Below, piece after piece: positions 10,950-22,902 of a stretch of 64,000 nucleotides of DNA. This stretch comes from Macrolepiota albuminosa (lineage: Eukaryota; Basidiomycota; Agaricomycetes; Agaricales; Agaricaceae). Within the stretch, counting starts at the first letter, position 1. Every line of letters starts with the position of its first letter. Location of the stretch: contig JAMWFC010000113.1 in the NCBI GenBank assembly GCA_027475525.1, forward strand, positions 372,001 to 436,000, given 5' to 3'. The position numbers and the translations under genes were made by a program. Below the pieces are notes generated by a model that saw nothing but the letters and a program-made list of their open reading frames with translations, searched no databases and had not been told where the DNA came from.

Positions 10950-12882
10950 CTCCATCTGCCATGTCTAATAAAGAACTTCACCAATAGATCATTAACATGG
11001 ATGTTCAAGTATTATACCTTGCTCTCAGAGGAGACCTGCATCAACTCAAAGCACAGCAAAAGGACCTAGTAAGATGCAAGCACTTCTGCCTAATAGACAT
11101 GCACTAATAGTCGTCCTGTAGATTGACATGTGGTTGATGGTTAGAGAGGTCAAGGATGACAAGAAACTCCTCCTTGATGCTAGGAGAAGTTCCATCAACA
11201 AAGTTATCCCACTACTCCAGAGCAAGCTTTCTGATGAGGATATGACCAGGTGATTGAAGGACACTGTAAAGAAATGGACCCAGAGGAGCGGAAGGGGGGA
11301 AGAACCAAGTGGGGGTGAAGAATGACCTGATCTATTGACCAAGGCTGGTCCATCGATGGCACCAGCATGAGAAGACCAGATAGGTCATAGGCTAGCAGCA
11401 GGAAATTTATCTGGTCTGTCACCAATTCTGAAGAAGAGAGAACAACCGAGTCCTCCAGTGGCAGGAGATTTGTCTGATCTGTTGCCAAATCCCAAGCAGC
11501 CAAAATGGATAACCTATATTAGTCAATGTCCTTCTGGTATCTATTGTTGACAGAAGAAGCAGGAGGATGAGGATGAGGACAAGGATGAAAAGAAAGAGAA
11601 AGAGGAAGAATAAGAGGGCAAGATACCAAAGGGGGAAATTACTGGAAAGATGCTGTTAGGCAGGTATCTGAGGACAGCACCTTGTCACAAGGCTCAGCAT
11701 ATCAACCCCCCTTGCCAATATTGCACAAGTAAGCAGCTACAGTGTGTCAGGACAAAGGGCAGCACCGCATGCAATCCCTGCCAGCTTATTCACAAACGAA
11801 CATGCAGCCTGACAATTGTCAAGAAAACCATCAAGCCTGGCAACAAGGAAAAGGGAAAAAAACAACTGAGAAAGAAGTCAGTGACGATTATTGAGAGTGA
11901 TGACAGTATGAAACTCTTTTCCTGCTCAAAATAGCTAACCAAGTCAGGACAAAGGGTGGCACCACATGCAATCTCTGCCAGCTTATTCACAAACAAACAT
12001 GCAGCCTGACAATTGTCAAGAAAACCATCAAGCCCAGCAACAAGGAAAAGAGGAAAAAACTACTGAGAAAGAAGTCAGTGACAATTATTGAGAGTGATGA
12101 TGGTATGAAACTCTTTTCCTGCTCAAATAGCTAACCAATAGTTAGCAGATGAACCAGCCAGTCCAATCACAGGACCATCAAAACCGTCTGTCCATCCATA
12201 TCAACCATCAACCTCCAACTATCCAGTGGATCCTCTTTTGGTCAAGAAAAAGGGCAAGGAGCAGGCAATGGAGTCTAGTCACAGTGAGGACATTGTGGCT
12301 GGTGTAATGGCAGGGGTGGAGAGCTGTTTGGACAGGATGTAGAATGGGTTCCAGAAAGCATTGTGGAATGTTGGGGAGCAGGTGCAGGACAGGTTTGTCA
12401 TGGCTGAGGAGAGCTAGTTACCGTATATTGAGGACTTTTTCTGTTGCTATCAGACTTAAGTCAACACGCTTGGTGGCTGCATAGAAACCCTGCAAACCAA
12501 TGTTTCTCTTGCAGGTGAGACACTTGCATCCTATGACAGACGGATTCATCAGACAGAAGAGCAGATCTGCCATATTTGGGGTATGATTAACACTTTGCAG
12601 AGTTGACTTCACATCTCCACCCGTCCCTTCAGTCCATCAGCTCAGGATAATGTGGCAGTGCATCCAACAGGGCACAGTGGACTTGGACCCATTGTTAAAG
12701 AGAAAGAAACCACTCCTGACCCTACTGCTGACCAATCCCCTGCCACTGCTGACGTATCTGTTCCCACTGGTGACACTTCTGCTCTTGCCACTGACCAATC
12801 CCATCACGCCACTGACTTATCCGCTCTCACCGTTGCTCCATCCCCACTTCAACAAATATCCTCAGAGATATCTTCTGCATGA
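10950..12882 (+). pseudogene. decayed ORF with Cys-rich cluster and Lys-rich linker
   Basis: Fragments in alternating plus frames read as one protein. They comprise a helical Lys/Asp-rich part (about 11120-11270), acidic-basic repeats near 11570-11620, then a cysteine cluster at about 11690-11810 with spacing C-x2-C, C-x8-C, C-x2-C and C-x7-C (in part CQYCTSKQLQCVRTKGSTAC). A Lys-rich segment follows, and finally a Pro/Thr-rich repeat tail (12652-12882). Several stops, many at former CpG sites, interrupt it. The cluster resembles DNA-binding zinc clusters, but the family is not recognised. A retroelement-associated ORF is likely, by composition and neighbourhood. Confidence 0.45.
11747..12133 (+). 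repeat. tandem duplication, 197-bp period, inside the Cys-cluster ORF
   Basis: 11747-11935 recurs at 11944-12133 with about a dozen substitutions, several of them CpG decay (for example 'accgcatgc' against 'accacatgc'). Being diverged and of a different period, it is a genuine old duplication, unlike the 77-bp set. Confidence 0.8.
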
Positions 12883-13117
12883 ACATCTCTATCACTCCCT
12901 CAACCATCTTCTATCCCTCTGCCAGTCCCTGCCAAGGACCCTTTTCCTGGCCCAAGGAGATAGGCTTGCAGCAACTCCCAAAGTAGTCAGCTACCAATGC
13001 AATGGATCCAATCATCCAATTGGCTTACTGAAAGATGGAAGGCAACAGAAAACAAGTGAAGATGGACGGTTGATTACTTCACAGTGATTTTTTTTGTTAT
13101 GATAGACATTGACATTG

Positions 13118-15341
13118 CTACATTTTTGTAACACTATAGTTTACAAAAATGTAATGTAACATTTCCCCCTTCCCCACATCAATGACAGCGGACTGGTTGA
13201 ATGACCTTAGTGCAGCTGCTACTCCTTTTTGCTGATGTAGACATATCAATGTATTGAGCTGCATCCTCCTGTAGCATTTGTGCTTGAGACTTGCGAGGTC
13301 ACTTGGAATTTGTTGACAATTGGTTAGGCAATGCCTTGCGCTTCTTTTGGTTTTGTAATGCCGGCCTTCCCTCACCTTCAAATTGGTCATTGTCCTCATC
13401 TTGAAGAATGTCGAGCACCCTTCTTGACACTCTATATCTAGGGGAACCATCACTAGGGCCATTAATTGGAGAGTCTGGATGGCTCCATCCTCTTTGTTGT
13501 AAGAGGTGGATGGTAGTGGCATCTACCACTGCTGTATCATCACTATATTCATCATAAACAGATTCGTTGTGAGCAGACTCATTGTGAGCGGAAGCTGATA
13601 CATTTGGTCAGGATTTGTTGTGAACCATGGATCTGTTGTAGAGGCTGTGGAGTGTGTGGTGAGCACAAGATAGGGGTTCCTCCTGTAAGTCAGGCAGTGG
13701 TGTGTGTGGTACACTAGGTGATAGGGGAAGTGTAGGCCCCAGTTGCCACTCCAAGTTGGCTGCAGATCCTGTGACTAAAGTGGATCTGCCATCAGCAGCT
13801 CCATCATTAGCAATGGTCCTACTATTGCCATTGACTACTGCTGATGCTGTTGGCCTTTGTTTCTGATTTTTTCCTCCATTTTTGCGTGTAGCCTTACATG
13901 CTGCTGCTGCTGCTGCATTTTTTTCATAATCAGCTCAGGTGCCGTACTTGGCAGCTACTGGCTGCTTGTGATGGTTGAGATAAATCATCCAGCAGAAGGT
14001 GTCACCAGATCGATACTGTCCTTGATGGTCTCTCCAGAAGTTCAGCAGATGCAATAGCTCAGGCCAACTAGAATTATGGGAATCTTGGAATATCAGACCC
14101 TCTGGAAGATACCTTGAATGTATGAATTGCTGATCATTGGTCCTCACTGCCTTGTAAGGAGCAGATTCATAACGGTAACCAGACGCAATTTCTGATGGGG
14201 TGATCAGATGATGAGCAAAGGTGGAGAAAACTAGGATTCACTGTAATGAGTATTTAGATAGTCCCGGACAAGCATTTCCAATTCTGCCCAAGTTTGAAAT
14301 ATATTTGGTTCTGGATCTGCTGGTAATATTGAGAATCCATCCCTATCCAGATCAAGAATGAGGTCATGGCATGTAAGGATAGGAGGAGTCAAATCATAGG
14401 ATGATTGCATGTTGGATGGCATGTCTCTACCAAGAAGAGCAGATATGTAATCCATCATCTTCCTGTTGAGGTCACTAACAAGGTCAGAAAAGGAGTCTTG
14501 AAAGGTAGGTCAGTTAGCATGGGTTAAGTATGATATATTGTCATGACTATAATTGGTGTCAAAATTGTTTAAAGAATGATAGCACCATATACATTCTAAT
14601 AGTTATGCCTTCATCTGCATACCAACCAACAACAGTCCAACTCAACATGCCCATCTCTCTAAATCAAAGCACATCTGCATTATCCACACACTTCAAGCTG
14701 TGCTTTTGGGCCTTTCTGGAGAGACAACGATTAGAAAGTGGAATCAAGTGGACAGATGTACAATGAATACAGGACAGATGGGGGATGGAAGGAGTACCAA
14801 CTTGCACTGAATCTCTGGCAGATTTTCTTTTTTGCTTTATTCTGCTGCCATCTTCTGTAAACAACTTTCCTCCTGTGGTGTAAGTTGATGCATAACATTT
14901 TTGACAGCCACATTATATTGTGCAAATGCATCCAATCCAGAGGTGTTGTGATCTTTCCACCTCAACAAGTTCTGGATCTCCTCGTTTATCTCCTTTGCCA
15001 TTGTCTGCTGGACAACATCTCACAGTGAAGTTTTCAGAGCACCTTTGGATCTTTATGCTGGTAACAAGGGCGCTAGCAATTCTTGATATACTGGACAAGC
15101 TTCTATTCAAGCAAATGATGTCTAGTTCTTTGCAATGAGTTGCTGTATCTACTTTGATTCTCTCTGCCCACTCTTCCCCTGTCTTTGGATCTGTCTCCTT
15201 AGTGGCCCAGTAGTTGAAGATATCTGTTAGGATTTTATCCTTCAAGATAGCAGTTTGAGCTTGAGGAGTAGTTGAGAAGCAGTAGAGTTCCTTGTATGGT
15301 TCAAAGATAGATCTTTCTTCCGCTGTAAATATTGGTTCCAC
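13118..15341 (-). pseudogene. decayed multi-exon gene, unknown basidiomycete family
   Basis: Minus-strand pieces follow in order. 15341-14913 is the N-terminal exon, with FTAEERSIFEPYKELYCFST, a conserved-looking RIASALVTSIKIQRC and DPELVEVERS. Next come 14458-14231 (LDRDGFSILPADPEPNIFQT, VRDYLNTHYSES), 14147-13935 (YLPEGLIFQD, FWRDHQGQYRSGDTFCW), 13714-13523 and 13529-13118 (a Lys/Arg-rich C-terminus). Reading frame changes and stops between the pieces, for example just after 14913 and before 14664, show it is dead. I recall similar unknown-function proteins expanded in ectomycorrhizal basidiomycetes, but cannot assign a role. Possibly transposon-associated. Confidence 0.5.
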
Positions 15342-15750
15342 TCATCTTTTCTTTGGTCAAAATATTGGTTCAGGCAGTTGCAGGAGGGCAGACATGTTTG
15401 TAGACAATATAATTTTCTGCAACCACACAGTTCTCAACTGAAGGATCATATGATAAAATATACATTTCTGTTCAGTGTCTGTTGATAACAAACAGATTCT
15501 GTTTGTCATTGACAGATAGGGTCCGCTGTCTGCTGGTATCTGGCCCATCCAAATTAGGGCATATTGCCGATATCAATGAGTGGTCTCATTAGATCTCTAG
15601 TACAATGGCTAGGTCCTGGCTATAGATATTTGATCATGAATCTGAACTCTCTGAAGAAATGCAAGTGACCAAAAACAACAGTCATTAGGCAAAGGGACCT
15701 CATCCTGTTTGCTGAGGAAAGGACACGACTCACTTAGAACACTCAAGGGT
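15342..15750. other. intergenic; no gene seen
   Basis: Short frames only, without recognisable motifs. Confidence 0.35.
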
Positions 15751-16800
15751 TGCTAGTCCTCATAACACAATGGCTACCACTGGGTCCTGTTCCCATTGTA
15801 ACTGGTGCACCACCTGCAGCATTTCCAGATGATGATAACTTTGCACACTTGGACAATAATCCAACGGTAGATGATGTAGATGATAAAATGCCCGTATCTA
15901 TAAGACATGTAAATGTGATTTGAATATATGCTATTATTGAGAGTGAATTATTCAAGTTCATACATAGACACAGGCAGATTATCTTAATGACTTCATCAAC
16001 CATATTCCACAGTTGCTCAATGGATTGCTTGGTCGTGAATCAATGGATGACATTACTAATTGCCTTGCTTGTTCTGACCATTACCTTGCACAATGGCGAT
16101 GCCTGTAAGGGCGACCTCTAGAGGCTGTGGCTTAGTCACACAGCTGGCAGAGGGAGATCCAAAGTGTATTAGAATATATACTGACAATATCAAGGTAGCT
16201 ACTCACCTGGCAGAGGGAGATCTAAAGAGAACAAGTCTAGGTATTCCCTATGCCAGGTTGGACGCTTCTGAGGCCTCTGAAGCGTGGGAAACAACTGTAC
16301 AGTACAACAAAACCTTAAAAACTCGAAAATTGCCTACACAAACACTTGTACAAATAAGGGGCAAACTCTGGCAAACTCTGGCTTATATAAGCGGTCTGGA
16401 AGCGGTGCTGAGTGGGCCCACACTTGTCTGAATGGTGGCTAAAGAACCAGAGCATCTCAAGGGCTGAGAGTTGTACTGACAGATAGTGTTGAAAGAATAG
16501 AAACAGTAAAATGAAATAATGTCAAAAGAAATAAGAGAATGAATAGAAGGAGAGTGAAGAGATAAGAAGTGAGAAAAGGAAGAAATGAGGAGTCCCCTGA
16601 CAATGCCGTGATTGTGTTGGGTCAAGAATATTCTGTCATGGATGTTTCTGCCACACGCATGACTCCAACCTGTTTCACCGACCTGAAGTATGGAATGGTA
16701 GGTATTTCCAACCAATAAATATGTCAGATACTGAATGGTATTTCTATATCCAACACAATTCATTGCATGCAAACTATCATCAAGGGAAGGTCAGAGTCAG
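15751..16800 (+). pseudogene. KDZ transposase relic with CxC2-type zinc cluster, split by a solo LTR
   Basis: The plus strand reads PDDDNFAHLDNNPTVDDVDD (about 15820), an intron-like GTAAATGT, then a zinc-cluster segment, ITNCLACSDHYLAQWR, up to 16103. After removing the solo LTR 16104-16602 it continues with a DCVGSRIFCHGC-type cysteine pair and an 'FHRPEVWNG' segment to about 16700. CxxC-spaced cysteines followed by FHR-x-xxW are characteristic of the CxC2 cluster at the N-terminus of Kyakuja-Dileera-Zisupton transposases in basidiomycetes. The catalytic domain is absent here. A 30-nt GTAGGT...CAG stretch follows. It is a decayed fragment. Confidence 0.6.
16104..16602 (-). mobile_element. 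solo LTR, family L1, copy C, inside the KDZ relic
   Basis: TGTAAGGGCGACC...GAGTCCCCTGACA, 499 bp, flanked by a perfect 5-bp direct repeat ATGCC (16099-16103 and 16603-16607). It retains more CpG than copies A and D and has no 77-bp duplications. It interrupts the zinc-cluster exon of the KDZ relic. Confidence 0.93.
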
Positions 16801-18035
16801 GGCTCTTGAGGATCATCCATCTATCACACGCACCCTGCTTTTCTCCTCCCCCCTGACCTGATGTCCAATGTCTGCTACGTCTGCTGGCATACCAGTGGAC
16901 ATCCATGCTCCTTCTCTTCCCACTTTCCCCTCTTTCTCCCCACCCCCATCCCTCTTCCACCACTTCCCACGCTCTTCAAGATGCCACTCCATGCGGCAGA
17001 CGCCCATGCACCCTGTTTCCTTCTCTCCCACCCTGATGCCAGACAATGCTGGACAATGCCAGGGGTTGCTGACAGATTCTCATGGATGCTGACAGATACC
17101 AGCGGATATCCAGCAGATGCCGATGGATGTACAATGGATGCCAATGGATGCCAGCAGGTCACAATGGCTGCCAACAAACTCCAACGGATGCCAGCTGATG
17201 GCTGCTGATGCCAACACCCCTTTCAAGCCACAAAAACTCTTTTGGGAGGTATGCCACCCCCTTTCCACCTCAAAAAATCCATACAGGGACCTGCAGAAAT
17301 GTAGGTGGGCATCCGTTCATTGTGTTATCCAACCTTTGAATCTATTCATTAGTAACAGATCTGTGGTGCAATGGTTAAATGTGTGTTCCATTACTGGAGG
17401 CTTCTCTAAGACTGGGGGTTTGATTCTCCCCTACAGGCATATGGAGAACAGAGTCACTTTTTTTTTTTTGGTCCAACCAGCTCCTATGGACCTGTGTAGG
17501 CCTCTGCAGATGTCCACTGATGCCCTGTAGTTTGAGTCCGTCGACGTATGTCTGTGTAGATGTCTGCTGGTGGCTTGTGTAGGCCTGCATAGGTCTGCAG
17601 GGCCCTTTTGTAAACGTACACTGGCATCAGGGGTGGGAAAAGGAAGGAAGGAGAGGCATGTAGCCTTGAGTTATTGTGGGGAGGAAAGGAGAGGGGAGAG
17701 AAGTGGAGAACCTTGAGGAGGGTTTATTCATGCCATGATGTTTACCAATAGAGGAGGTTTTCACTCATGGGCTGATGCCTGCTGACAGCCGCTGACACAC
17801 ATTGATGTCCGCTAGTGTCCACTGGCATCTGCTGGGCCTGCATGCACATGTGTGTGCCCACCTTTTATCAATCCACTGGACTGTGTCATACAGCACATTA
17901 TGACACATCTACAGCTCTGTATTCTATGGCACTGTGGGCACTGCTCCACTCCAGTGTAGCAGACTCTGCTGGACATGTATGGTATGGAACAAAGCAAGCT
18001 TTCATACAATGTATGACACATACCATTGTGATGTC
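16801..18035 (-). repeat. dispersed repeat R1, copy 2
   Basis: Inverted relative to copy 1 (7470-9690). Both ends match: 'gctttcatacaatgtatgac' near 18000 mirrors 7485-7505, and the 'tctgctggcat' words near 16880 mirror 9620. It is uninterrupted here, so it gives the full unit length of about 1.24 kb. It contains the second tRNA-like sequence. No protein family was recognised. Confidence 0.7.
17361..17436 (+). ncRNA. tRNA-like / SINE-head sequence inside repeat R1, copy 2
   Basis: A 76-nt counterpart of 8089-8164 with A box TGGTGCAATGG and B box GGTTTGATTCT. It is followed about 20 nt later by a run of T (near 17458-17470) that could stop Pol III. The B-box difference from copy 1 (CA in copy 1, TG here) fits independent decay of an ancestral CpG in GGTTCGATTC. 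Confidence 0.5.
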
Positions 18036-18039
18036 TCTA

Positions 18040-18260
18040 TGTGGGCAAATAAGGTGGATTGGCATCAATTTAGAGTGATCTGGATTAATAGAAGATATCA
18101 TCTAAAAATAACCAGATTGAAATGTTTTAATCCTAAGAAAAACATGACTAGAAGAAGATATAGAAGAGATGAATAGAGGAAGAATATAAAGGAGAGATGA
18201 ATAGAGGAAAGCTACAAAGAAGAGATGAAAGAAGGAAGAATACAAAGGAGGGATAAAAGG
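18040..18260 (+). repeat. dispersed repeat shared with 36085-36215, purine-rich tail
   Basis: 'gtggattggcatcaatt' and the following 'gatctggattaatagaagat' are found inverted near 36120-36190. The segment continues into a purine-rich tract of 'agagatgaatagaggaag' type words (18150-18260). Non-coding. Confidence 0.45.
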
Positions 18261-18615
18261 AAGAAATGAATAGAATTGTGGCACAGGAATTGAATAGTGA
18301 CACTGAAACAGGCATCACAAAAATAGAAAATGGAACAACAAATTAGGTTAGAGATGCTGGGAGGTCAGGAGCAAAAAGTCATGTTTATCTGGTGGTCTGT
18401 GCACTGTAAAAGAAGTATAAATAGCCCAAGTAGAGTAGAGAATAGACAGGCAATTGATAGGCAAAGGCTCAGTAGTTTCCAGAAAGTGAACCACTTAGGC
18501 TGGAGTTTATTGAGAATCTTCTACATTTCAGAATATTATACATATTTTGAGAAGTAACCCTTCAATACATCAAATTATTATCAAGCATCAGTGTAGATTA
18601 GAGGCAACTTTCTAA

Positions 18616-20263
18616 GATGACCAACAAGCCCAGAATTATAGTAATACTTGCATCCCAAGTACTATGTTTGGAGCCTACTGTGAGGGCTTTGGCTTAGAAA
18701 GTTTACCAATAAGAAACACTCATCAAGTTCAATTTTATGAACCATCAAGTCAGTTCACACATCAAGCTTAATTCAAGACATCATTTGCACCAAGAGAGTT
18801 TACTCCAGAAAAACTAAAGAGAACAGTGCCCAAGCAAAGAATCAGTTTCAAGAAGCAAGCACACAAGCCCACTACCCAGAGCAGCAAAACCACAACACTC
18901 AATAGTGCTGAGAATCCTGAACAGATCTTAAGATCAAGCAGAAGTCAACTATCTAAAAATAGCAATATATCAAGTATATAGAATCAAATACAAAATGTGC
19001 CAGAAGTTATAAGATAAAAATTGCCTCTGTCTACAAGCAGAGATGCACCCTGTTTCACTCATACTCAGCCTACAGAAGTCTGGTGTTTTCTCCAGAAGAT
19101 GGAGAGCCTCTTCAAGGCTGCAGAAATAAGTGATGATGGAAAGAGGAAGGAAAGGGTGACTGAATATGTAGATGCAGAGACAGACAGTTAGTGGAGAGGT
19201 TTGGACAGTTTTAGTGATGGGTCAAGTTGGGAGATCTTTGTCAAATAAGTCCAAGATTCATATCCAGAGACAATCTCTGAAGAAGGAAGTGTGGCTGTAC
19301 TTAACAAGATTTGCTAGAAACATGCCTGGTTAAGCCAAAATAACTCTGAGACATGCACTTGTTCAGAAGTTCTGTGCTGAAGCAAAGAAGTTGACAGTAG
19401 TGCTGGGAAATGGTGCACTAGTTGAGAAGTTCACTAGATGCTTTACTCTAGCATTCCAGAAACTTCTTTTGGCTCAAGCACTGCAAAAATATGGATACTA
19501 TAATGATATCAATAGAAAGAGACACAAAGATGATAGATATGATCTGAAGGAAATTATCCATGTAGTGGCTATTTTGGTTGATTCTGGAACTTCATTCCAG
19601 TACAATGACAGTCCACAGAAGAAGGTCCCAGGATTGATCAAAGTCAAGCAAGAGCTAGATTTAGAGACTGAGAAAAGGTTAGCCAATCTTTAGGATGGGG
19701 TCATGGCTCTGGAGAAGGAAATGAGCAGTCTGAGGGGGTTCATACAGACAATGAACAATGAGTGGAAGAAAAAAGTCAGGCTCCCATGCAGGAACGTCTG
19801 CAGAATAGAATGGGATCCTGCCCAGGCTCTACAAACAGTGCAGTTTCAAGGGAGCAGCAATTCAGCTGCTGGAATAAACTGTTACCATTGTTGGGAGCTG
19901 GGACATAGGACCAATGACTGTGAATACCTCAAAACCCAAGTCCAAGAAGGCAACCTTATTCTTTTTAAAGGCATGCCTAAGCTATCTTCTGGGGATCCTA
20001 TTTCTAGGAATCTACTTAATGTGTCTCCAAAAGAGAGGGTCAATGCTATCATGGATTCTAAGGCTGCAGCTTTCTATGGCTGGATAGAGGAACTAGTAAC
20101 AGTTGTGTCTAGTATGGCTACCTATGTGCAAGCAGTACTCAAAGAGAGAGACGACTTGGAGAAAAAGATAGAGGAGCTGCAGAACTTGGTGTCAAGTCTG
20201 ATAACTACTAGGAGTCAGACTTATGAAAATGGCACACAGCAGCAGAAACAGGAGGGTTTTTAG
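18616..20263 (+). pseudogene. old Ty3/gypsy gag, decayed
   Basis: Pieces in changing frames give a Gag-like order. A capsid-like segment near 19080-19280 has a LQKMESLFKAAEISDDGKRK motif and Trp-containing continuation. A helical part follows (19391-19693). An ORF at 19703-20263 then carries a CCHC zinc knuckle CYHCWELGHRTNDC near residue 60, and ends in a coiled coil (KERDDLEKKIEELQNL). Stops at 19692 and upstream break the frame. CpG-poor. The downstream protease (from 21483) belongs to the same old element, now separated from it by a CpG-rich L2 LTR. Confidence 0.65.
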
Positions 20264-20446
20264 AGAACTCAAGGATGGTGGCAGATGGAAGGGTCCAGCC
20301 TGAATTGAGGATACTACTACTACCTGAGAGTGATCTGAAAAGGCAAAGGGGAATTATAGAAGTAGGAAAAGGAAGCATGCTTTTTGAGCAGGTGCCTGCT
20401 GTAAATGGAGATAAACTAGTAAAATCTTAAAATGACAAGAAAGAAC

Positions 20447-21480
20447 TGTATCAACCCAGAGCGTTGATAGGACTCTATACAGGTTAGGCGCATCAACGGC
20501 AGGCTCGGCACCGGCTCCGGAAACCTTGCTGCACTCGTTCCGAACTTAGCGCACGCGTTCTACCTATTTTAAGCCATTTCCGACGGCCGGACACGGCAAG
20601 AAGCAGATCCGATCAGTGATAGCGCCGACGGCAGCAAGAATGACAACTGACAGATGGCATCAGTCACTGACGACAGCGCTTAGCGAGAAGCCTGATGATC
20701 TATCAAAAACTGACGGACAGCTTGGCGTTTGACCTTGGCGTCTGACATCGCTTAGCACTTCGATTCGGCGCCTGACATCGCTAAGCACGTTGGACGGACA
20801 GAAGAGTGATGGATTGATGATTTAGCACCGCGATCTGCCGCCTGGTGGCGCTAAGGGTCTTGAATGGACGGCAGGGATCTGAAACTGTTGGAGCTACCCC
20901 TATGAAATTTTCTAGTTTACCGCTCTTTGACCACTGGCGACGGCAAACTCTTTGTAGTATAAAAGTACTTACCGACTTGTACAATCATCATCAGACGAAT
21001 AGACCAGAATTTCCTGCTCCTCTTTCGTCAGTCTCTCTTACACTCAAGAGCTCATTTACGGTCAGCAACGTCGAACTCATCGGCAGTTGCAGACTCTCGC
21101 CAACTTTCGACTTATTCGCGCCTTGCAGCTACAGCAGGCCTCATCGATGCTTAGACTACGCTAAGCTTACCGTGTTCTTGTCGCTGCCCTTGCCGTGTTC
21201 ACTTACCGCATTTTTCTTAGGCGCTTTACCTTAGCGCTTGACACTTGCCAACACCCGTTACCGACTTTTCCCCTTTTTTACAGACGCGTTCTCTGGGACC
21301 TGCCCGGGACTCCTCACATCACTTATAGCGTGCCCAACGCAAGCAATTGGTACGGTAACACTATATTCTCTGGGACCTGCCCGGGACTCCTCACATCACT
21401 TATAGCGTGCCCAACGCAAGCAATTGGTACGGTAACACTATAACTACATTTGTTACTGACCAAACTTTGGGCGCCATCAG
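20447..21480 (+). mobile_element. L2-family LTR, CpG-rich young copy
   Basis: Starts TGTATCAACCCAGAGCG within the old gag-pro element. It contains a TATA box (gtataaaag near 20958) and runs to about 21440-21480. It includes an artefactual 77-bp block, so the true length is about 950 bp. CpG content contrasts with both flanks (for example 'cgacggccggacacggcaag'). Decayed relatives lie at 759-2790 and 61290-61415. I could not find an exact target duplication, so the right boundary is uncertain. Confidence 0.6.
21289..21442. repeat. exact 77-bp tandem duplication
   Basis: 21289-21365 is identical to 21366-21442. The decayed relative near 2630-2700 has the block once. Confidence 0.9.
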
Positions 21481-21482
21481 CA

Positions 21483-22180
21483 TGGCAAAGAAAGGAGGAT
21501 GCAAAATATTGGATAATGAGGTGACAATTTCTACAAGGGAATTGTTGAAGGTGCCAGCCTTACAGGAGACTCTGGAGAAGACTTGGAGAAGGAGGGAAGG
21601 TGCTACCAAGTGGACAGCAGCCAAGATCTTTGCACAGGAGGATAGATGTGCTTCTGTAATGAGCCAGGTCAATATAAATGACTTGCCTCAACCAGGCTAC
21701 CATATCTCTCAGAGTGAAGAAGAGGGGATCCCAAAGAGGTCAGTCATTCATGAAGACTGTGTGGCTACCTTCTTAGAACAGATTCCACTATGAAATCAGC
21801 CAAAAGTGCTTTATGTGGCTAGAGACTTACAAGTGTCAAGGTCTCTGTACCCCAGTGTAAATGACAAAGCAAAGGTAGAGGCTATATTAGATAGTGGGTC
21901 CCAGATTGTGTGCATGGTCTTGGACAAGAGACTAAGTTTGGGATTGACTTGGGATCCTGATATAAGGTTGTGCATAGAGTGCCAATCAACAGGTTAATGA
22001 GCCTTTGAAGATGGCCAGGAATGTGCCCTTCAAGTTTGCTGAGGGTTTCACAATATACTTGCAAGTGCAAATATTTGAGAAATCTGCTTATACAGTATTA
22101 CTAGAGAGGCCATTTGATACAGCCACTAAGAGTAATGTGCAGAACTTGAAGAATGGTAGCTATCAGGGATTCTAATACTA
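21483..22180 (+). pseudogene. old Ty3/gypsy protease region, decayed
   Basis: The frame open at 21407-21793 (Lys-rich, with LLKVPALQETLEKTWRRREG) continues after a stop at 21793. At 21806-21997 it shows a retroviral-type aspartyl protease core, AKVEAILDSGSQIVCM, with the active-site D-S-G. Later stops end it, and no reverse transcriptase follows. In old elements of this kind the segment lies between the Gag zinc knuckle and RT, so it pairs with the gag remnant at 18616-20263. Confidence 0.6.
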
Positions 22181-22440
22181 AGAAGAAGACTATACTACCC
22201 ACTTTTGAGAAAGGCAAGGCACTCTCTAATGGCAACAAGGAGTTGGGAAAAGCTTCAGCCTTGAGGAATTGATTCCAGATCAATGAGAGGCTGCAGTGAT
22301 GATAGAGAGGAGTGAGGAGGATGGTTTTGAGATCAAGAGGTATTGTGTTAAGAAGAAGAGTTTTGAGAAGCAAGAACTCAGAGATCTGTACTTGACTTTC
22401 AATTTTTATATGTAACAATTTCTCTCATATTACTGGCCAC

Positions 22441-22610
22441 TGTTTCTACATAGATAGTACTACAAAATTGTTATTACAAGGAATTCCTCCTGACATTGTC
22501 AAGATCATGGGAAGGTGGACATCTGATTCTTTTCTTTGGTATTGACAATCTTTGGAAATTATTGTACCTATGTACATTGAATTGTTGAGACCCATCATGT
22601 CTCTGAGATC
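22441..22610 (+). pseudogene. tyrosine-recombinase C-terminal scrap (DIRS/Ngaro or Crypton type)
   Basis: One plus frame reads LLLQGIPPDIVKIMGRWTSD, then SFLWY, a stop, and SLEIIVPMYIELL. The GxPxxxVKxxGRWxSDxFxxYW pattern is the C-terminal region around the second catalytic Arg/His-Trp of tyrosine recombinases found in fungal YR retrotransposons and Cryptons. The stop is one transition from the expected Trp codon. The upstream HSxRIGG-type motif is degraded. No terminal repeats or RT were located. Confidence 0.5.
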
Positions 22611-22902
22611 AACAATAGCCTTCAGTAGAGGTGTACCTTATCACTTTATTCATCTGCCTTGGCTACCGCAAATTGAGAATTTACAATAAGTTGCATGAGA
22701 AGAATTGTATTAAGTTCTGATTCAACTTAGTCATGCAAGCACAGCTGCTAAATATAACTTCTGTGTATATAACTTTAACAGTTCTTTAGTGTTACTTTTA
22801 AAATAATAAAATGTAATAGAGTTAATTTTTTAAAATGGGCAGAATGATAGATGATTTTTCTATATAGTAATAAATGGCTACAATAAAAATATAATGCATA
22901 TC

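Noticed and set aside
20447..21480. Exact target-site duplication for the young L2 LTR
   Set aside because: AGAAC precedes the left end but does not recur at any plausible right end; boundaries are left approximate.
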